A stretch of DNA of 10,389 nt from Thermoleophilia bacterium UBA6103 (GTDB lineage Bacteria > Actinomycetota > Thermoleophilia > UBA2241). Made by a program: the position numbers and the translations under genes. The number at the start of each line of letters is the position of its first letter. Positions within the stretch are counted from its first letter, which is position 1. The notes under the pieces are model-generated. The model searched no databases. It was not told the origin of the DNA and saw only the letters and a program-made list of their open reading frames with translations. The stretch covers positions 60,606-70,994 of the forward strand of contig DIWP01000016.1 of the NCBI GenBank assembly GCA_002423545.1, read 5' to 3'. Shown piece by piece: positions 6,246 to 10,389 of the stretch.

Positions 6246-9200
6246 TCAGGAGCCGGCCGCAGGCTTCCTGGCGCCGACGCGATAGTCCCTGATCCCGATC
6301 TCCTGGACCTCGCTCTTGTACTGGGCACAGGCGGTGAGGGGCGGCGCGCCGGGGGAGGAGGAAAGGTCCACGTCCGCGACGACCAGACGACCGGTCCCGT
6401 CCCAGTGGCGCGTCTGGCCGGTGTTGAAGTAGAAGGCCAGCTTGTCTTCCTGACTCGCGTGGACCAGGGCGGCGAGCTGCGCGGAGATCGTCGGGAACAC
6501 ACCGGGGATGGGGACGCCGAGGCGGTCACCGATGTTCTTGAGCACGTGCCACGTCTTGATGCCGTTGGGAGCGCCGACGGCGGCCCTGAAGTCCTTGACC
6601 CGGCCCGCGTAGTCGATCCGGGTACCCTCGGTCTCGAGATAGGTGGTCATGGGAAGCGCCACGTCGGCGAAGAGTGTGGTCTCGGTCTCTGCCCAGTCAC
6701 AGGCGGCGAGGAAGTCAAGGTCATCGAAGAGCGCCGCCGTCCGGTCGTGGCGCAGGGGGTCCTCGCCGATCACCAGGGCGGCCCTGATCTCACCCTGCGC
6801 CAGAACGTCCAGCAGCTCTCGCCGGGTACGAGCGCCGGGCCGGCCGTCAGCAGGCCTGCGTCCCGGGGCGAACGCCGGATCTGCGCCGCAGACCTCGATG
6901 CCCGCGGCGTTGCCCGCCTGATACGCCAGGATGAGATCGGCCTCGACGCCGGTCGAGCGAAGCAGCAGGAGGAGGTTGGAGAGTGCGTGCATGTCTCCCG
7001 GGGCACGGTCGCGCGGCCGGTCCGGCGAATGGACCAGCACCACTCTGCGCGCCTCCCTGATCATGGCGGCGCAGCGCCGGATCTTCTCTTCCGACACCCC
7101 GGTCTGTGCCGCCGCGGTGGCGAGGGAGTAGTCGCGTGCGTCTCTCAGGAAGTCCGCGCCGCCCGGCATCGACTCGATCCGGTCTCTCGAGAAGAACTCC
7201 TCCTCAAGCAGCAGTTGCATGACGCCGTTGATGAGAGCGGTGCCTCTGCCGCGCATGGGATCGAGCGTGAGGTGAGCCATGATGTCGAGCGGGTCCTCGG
7301 ACGATCTCGACAGGATGAGTCGGGCCCCCGACTTGACCGCTTCCTGGATCTCGACGCTCAGTATCAGCTGATCGGCCTGCGTGTCCGTGTTGGTGCAGAT
7401 GATGAGGTCGCTGTCCCGCAGCGACTCGGCGCCGGCGGTCGAAGCCGTGAACCCGAGCGACTCATCGAGGATGCCGGAGGTCAGGCCCGACGCCAGGACG
7501 GAGAGCGAGGCGATGTTGTTGGTGCCGAGTCCTTCACGGGCGATCCGGGAGGCCAGGTACATCTCCTCGTTGGAGAGCTCCGGTGAGACGAAGACGGCGA
7601 CCGACTGCGGTCCGTACGTCCTGACGGTCTGTCTCAACCCGTCGACGACACGTTCGTAGGCTTCCCTGTAGGTGACGTCGACGTGGGCGAGCCCTTCTCT
7701 GACGATGGGCTTCAGCAGACGTTTGCGGTTGATGAAGAGATCGTTGGCGAAGCGCCCGAAGAAGCAGAGGTAGTCACCCGGCTCGCCGGAGCTGTCGATG
7801 AAGTAGCGGTCGCCGCTGAAGTCCTTGACGGTGATGCTGCAGCCGACCGAGCAGAGCGCGCAGTGCGTCGCCGTCGCCTCGTAGTCGAGGCAGGCGCGCC
7901 CGGCGAACGGGTACTTGACGGTGAGCGCCCCGGTCGGGCAGGAGTCGACGCAGTTGCCGCACGAGATGCAGCTCGTCTCGACGAGCGGGTCCTGCATGGC
8001 CGGGCGCATCTCGGCCTGGAAGCCGCGGTTGACCAGTCCCAGGGCTCCCACCGGCAGGACGCGCTCGCAGGTCCTGATGCATCGGGCACAGAGGATGCAC
8101 TTGTTGGGATCGTAGACAAGATACGGGTGGGCTGTGTCGACCTTGTGCTTGCGGGCGTAGCCCTTGTGGTGTTCCAGATCGGCGCCGTACTCCTCGGCGT
8201 ACAGGCGGAGCTTGCACCAGTCATAGGCGACGCACCCGCAGGAGAGGCATCTCTCGGTCTCGTGGACGGCGTCCTCGTGCTCGAAGCCGGTGGCGACTTC
8301 CACGAAGCTCCCCGTGCGCTCCTCCACAGGGATCTTATGCATCCGGTGGCGTGGGCTCTGCCGCACGTCGCCGAGCTCCTGCTGCCCCGGCTTGGCCCAG
8401 AGCTCCTTGCTGACCGTGAACGGCCTGCCCTGCCCGTCCCGATCCTCGAGATAGTCGTGGATGGCCTGCGCCGCTCTCTGGCCGTCGCGGATGGCGTCGA
8501 TGACCACGGTCGGGCCGTCATCGGCGGCGTCGCCGCCGGCGAAGAGACCATCGACGTTCGTGGTCATGGTCTCGGCGTCGACCTCGAGCGTCGACCATCT
8601 GGACACGGCCGGCCGGCAGTGTGCATCCTCAAGCATCGCTTCGAGCAGAGGCGTCTGCCCGATGGCCGAGATGGCGAGGTCGCACGGCAGCTCGAACTCG
8701 CTGCCCTCCAGGGGAACGGGACGCCGCCTGCCGGAGGCATCCGGCTCGCCGAGCTGCATGCGGATACATCTGAGTGCTTTGACCTTGCCGTCCGCTTCGG
8801 TGATGCCGACGGGGGCCACCAGCTCCATGATCTCGATGCCCTCGTCCAGGCAGTCCTCGATCTCGTGCGGGTCGGCCGGCATCTCGGCCTTGGTGCGGCG
8901 GTAGACGATGATGACCTTGTCGGCCCCCAGCCGCCACGACGTACGGGCCGCGTCCATGGCCGTGTTGCCGCCGCCGACCACGAGCACCGTGCCTCTCACC
9001 GGAGAGGGATCGGAAGCCTTCTCGACCAGGAAGTCGACGCCCGACACCACACCCTCGGTGTCGAATTCGCCGCTGACCCGCATCGCCTTGCCGCCCCAGG
9101 CCCCCGGTGACAGGAACACAGCATCGTGCTTCTGCAGCAGGTCGTCGACGGTCATGTCCCGGGGGATGCTCACGCCACACCTGATCTCGATGCCGGCACG

Positions 9201-9953
9201 GGTGACGTACTCGATCTCGCGGTCCAGGTCGGCCTTGGGGAGCCGGTATTCGGGAATGCCGTAGCGCAGCATGCCGCCCGGCTCGGGCATGTTCTCGTAG
9301 ATGACCGGGTCGTAGCCCTTGAGACCGAGGAACCAGCCGGCGGTGAGCCCTGCCGGCCCCGCGCCGACGATGCCGACGCTCCTGCCCCGGGACGGCTCGC
9401 GCTCCGGCATCCCCGCGTAGGCGCCGGGCATGTCGGTGACGAACCGCTTGATGTCGTTGATGGCCACCGGCTCGTCGACGTCCTGGCGGCGGCATACCAC
9501 CTCGCACTTGCGGACGCAGATCCGTCCGCAGACGGCCGGGAGAGGGTTGGTCTGACGGATGAGATCGACAGCCTTCCGGTACTCGCCCATCGCCGTCAGG
9601 GCTATGTAGCCCTGGGCGTCGACACCGGCCGGACAGCCGTTGCGGCACGGCGCGATGCAATCGGCGTAGTGGTTCGAGAGGAGAAGCTCGAGCGCCGTCT
9701 TGCGGGCTTCGAGGACGCGCGGGCTGCGAGTAAGGATCGTCATCCCGTCGGCCACCTTGGTCGCGCAGGACGGGACCAGGTTCGGCCGGCCCTCCAGCTC
9801 GACCACGCAGACGAAGCACGAGGCGTACGGGGCGAGCTCGCGGGAGTGGCACAGGGTCGGTATGGAATCGAGCTGCTGCTCGTCGACCACTTCGAGGATC
9901 GTCTGGTCCTCGCGCGCCTCTACCGGCCTTCCGTTGACTTCTATCTTGACCAT
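6246..9953 (-). CDS. NuoG/GltD/molybdopterin-fold fusion oxidoreductase
   Basis: A single 1235-residue electron-transfer protein. Domains: plant-type [2Fe-2S] ferredoxin (Cys35/46/49/63); GltD-like N-terminal cluster region (Cys99/103/107 and Cys142/146/150/154); FAD Rossmann fold (GIVGAGPAG, 194-202); NAD(P) fold (VLVVGGGNTAMDAAR, 323-337) closing with FAGGDAADDGPTVVIDAI (471-488); an extra cysteine knot (Cys569/572/574/580); two ferredoxin motifs (Cys619/622/625/629 and Cys662/665/668/672); and a molybdopterin-oxidoreductase fold with its own cluster (Cys698/701/705/730). In NuoG- and HydA-type subunits the [2Fe-2S] and ferredoxin parts are adjacent; here GltD is inserted between them. The residue matching the catalytic Cys/Sec of formate dehydrogenases is Ala821, and the C-terminal cofactor-cap domain is short, so formate dehydrogenase activity is unlikely. 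It follows the NuoF-like gene by 15 bases and presumably forms its complex, adding a second flavin and pyridine-nucleotide site as in bifurcating transhydrogenases. An AGGAAG 11 bases upstream is a weak ribosome site. Confidence 0.92.
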   Translation of the reverse strand: MVKIEVNGRPVEAREDQTILEVVDEQQLDSIPTLCHSRELAPYASCFVCVVELEGRPNLVPSCATKVADGMTILTRSPRVLEARKTALELLLSNHYADCIAPCRNGCPAGVDAQGYIALTAMGEYRKAVDLIRQTNPLPAVCGRICVRKCEVVCRRQDVDEPVAINDIKRFVTDMPGAYAGMPEREPSRGRSVGIVGAGPAGLTAGWFLGLKGYDPVIYENMPEPGGMLRYGIPEYRLPKADLDREIEYVTRAGIEIRCGVSIPRDMTVDDLLQKHDAVFLSPGAWGGKAMRVSGEFDTEGVVSGVDFLVEKASDPSPVRGTVLVVGGGNTAMDAARTSWRLGADKVIIVYRRTKAEMPADPHEIEDCLDEGIEIMELVAPVGITEADGKVKALRCIRMQLGEPDASGRRRPVPLEGSEFELPCDLAISAIGQTPLLEAMLEDAHCRPAVSRWSTLEVDAETMTTNVDGLFAGGDAADDGPTVVIDAIRDGQRAAQAIHDYLEDRDGQGRPFTVSKELWAKPGQQELGDVRQSPRHRMHKIPVEERTGSFVEVATGFEHEDAVHETERCLSCGCVAYDWCKLRLYAEEYGADLEHHKGYARKHKVDTAHPYLVYDPNKCILCARCIRTCERVLPVGALGLVNRGFQAEMRPAMQDPLVETSCISCGNCVDSCPTGALTVKYPFAGRACLDYEATATHCALCSVGCSITVKDFSGDRYFIDSSGEPGDYLCFFGRFANDLFINRKRLLKPIVREGLAHVDVTYREAYERVVDGLRQTVRTYGPQSVAVFVSPELSNEEMYLASRIAREGLGTNNIASLSVLASGLTSGILDESLGFTASTAGAESLRDSDLIICTNTDTQADQLILSVEIQEAVKSGARLILSRSSEDPLDIMAHLTLDPMRGRGTALINGVMQLLLEEEFFSRDRIESMPGGADFLRDARDYSLATAAAQTGVSEEKIRRCAAMIREARRVVLVHSPDRPRDRAPGDMHALSNLLLLLRSTGVEADLILAYQAGNAAGIEVCGADPAFAPGRRPADGRPGARTRRELLDVLAQGEIRAALVIGEDPLRHDRTAALFDDLDFLAACDWAETETTLFADVALPMTTYLETEGTRIDYAGRVKDFRAAVGAPNGIKTWHVLKNIGDRLGVPIPGVFPTISAQLAALVHASQEDKLAFYFNTGQTRHWDGTGRLVVADVDLSSSPGAPPLTACAQYKSEVQEIGIRDYRVGARKPAAGS

Positions 9954-9968
9954 GCCGATCCGCGCTTC

Positions 9969-10389
9969 CTAGGCCTTGTACACGGCGTCGAAGGTACAGG
10001 ACGTGATGCAGCGGCCGCAGTTGACGCATATCTCCTGATCGATCCGGTGAGGCTGCTTCTTCTCACCGGAGATCGCGTCGACCGGGCAGTTCTTGACGCA
10101 GAGCGTGCAGCCGGTGCACTTCTCCGGGTCGATGACGTAGGACACCAGGGCGGAGCAGCTTGCGGCCGGGCACTTCCGGTCCACGATATGAGCTTCATAC
10201 TCGTCCCGGTAATACTGGAGCGTCGTGAGGACCGGATTCGGGGCCGTCTGACCGAGGCCGCACAAGCTGGCCTGTTTGATCTGCCGGGCGGCCTCCTGCA
10301 GATACTCGATGTCCTCGGGACGACCCTCGCCGCTGGTGATCCGCTCGAGGGTCTCGAGCATCCTCTTGGTGCCGATGCGGCAGAACGTG
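9969..10389 (-). CDS. NuoF/HydB-like NADH-binding flavoprotein, C-terminal 139 residues (5' end beyond window)
   Basis: This is the tail of a NuoF-family subunit, which binds FMN and NAD(H) and feeds an iron-sulfur chain. The visible part opens with TFCRIGTKRMLETL, the end of the N3-cluster loop (CGxCxxCR), and its distal ligand follows in ASLCGLGQTAPNPVL. Then comes a KCPAASC pair and a 2x[4Fe-4S] ferredoxin domain with motifs CTGCTLCVKNCP and CVNCGRCITSC. That ferredoxin extension is typical of HydB, of FdhB of NAD-dependent formate dehydrogenases and of related bifurcating subunits, and is absent from ordinary respiratory NuoF. The FMN and NADH sites lie outside the window. The stop TAG is 15 bases before the fusion gene, so the two are probably one operon and one complex. 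Whether a NuoE/HydC-like gene precedes it cannot be seen. Confidence 0.93.
   Translation of the reverse strand, partial: TFCRIGTKRMLETLERITSGEGRPEDIEYLQEAARQIKQASLCGLGQTAPNPVLTTLQYYRDEYEAHIVDRKCPAASCSALVSYVIDPEKCTGCTLCVKNCPVDAISGEKKQPHRIDQEICVNCGRCITSCTFDAVYKA

Noticed and set aside
7488..7502. Selenocysteine (in-frame TGA) at the formate dehydrogenase active-site position
   Set aside because: The codon is GCG (Ala) and no in-frame TGA interrupts the gene.
6405..7586. Plus-strand open frame of 393 codons opposite the fusion C-terminus
   Set aside because: Same reason: antisense shadow with no recognisable motif.
7683..9110. Long plus-strand open frame (475 codons) opposite the fusion gene
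   Set aside because: It is the mirror of a GC-rich coding strand; the composition is shadow-like, no domain is recognisable, and the minus-strand protein is certain.
1..10389. tRNA, rRNA, CRISPR array, insertion sequence or attachment site
   Set aside because: No spaced repeats, transposase motif, terminal inverted repeats or RNA-gene-like stretch seen; almost every base is covered by the genes listed.

Overview
The window is about 10.4 kb of GC-rich, tightly packed bacterial DNA from what looks like a strict anaerobe with flavin- and iron-sulfur-based electron-transfer metabolism. The genes are heterodisulfide-reductase-type subunits (HdrC, HdrB, HdrA), an NADH-dehydrogenase-type flavoprotein tail (NuoF/HydB-like), and a giant NuoG/GltD/molybdopterin-fold fusion. 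High GC, Ala/Pro-rich low-complexity tails and a short actinobacterial-looking lipoprotein would fit an anaerobic actinomycete relative (for example Coriobacteriia). A GC-rich Desulfobacterota or another phylum cannot be excluded, and I give no firm taxon.

Layout, right to left on the minus strand: the C-terminal part of a NuoF/HydB-like subunit (9969-10389, cut by the window edge); 15 bases later a 1235-residue fusion (6246-9953) carrying a [2Fe-2S] domain, a GltD-type FAD/NAD(P) module, two [4Fe-4S] ferredoxin motifs and a molybdopterin-oxidoreductase fold. Tail-to-tail with it, on the plus strand, lies a two-component pair: a soluble PAS-GAF-PAS histidine kinase (2923-4872) and an NtrC-like response regulator (4869-6221), overlapping by ATGA. 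Divergent from the kinase is a small lipoprotein gene (2247-2735, minus). A good housekeeping-type promoter (2194-2221) then leads into hdrC (1537-2094), hdrB (590-1540) and hdrA (1-590, cut by the edge), with overlapping stop/start codons throughout.

How the parts may work together (inference): the NuoF-like subunit would oxidise or reduce NAD(H) and pass electrons through the fusion protein, whose GltD module adds a second flavin/pyridine-nucleotide site. HdrCBA would connect these to a disulfide or another high-potential acceptor and to ferredoxin by flavin-based electron bifurcation. The embedded kinase has a cysteine-rich PAS domain that may sense redox state or bind a metal or cluster.

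The most unusual points are these. (1) The NtrC-like regulator keeps its phospho-acceptor and Walker A but has lost the GAFTGA loop, the Walker B acidic pair, both arginine fingers, the sensor-II arginine and a basic recognition helix, so it is probably not a sigma-54 activator or a normal DNA binder. (2) hdrB appears to start at a CTG codon with an ideal Shine-Dalgarno. (3) The molybdopterin-fold part of the fusion lacks the catalytic Cys/Sec and is short at its C-terminus, so it should not be called a formate dehydrogenase.
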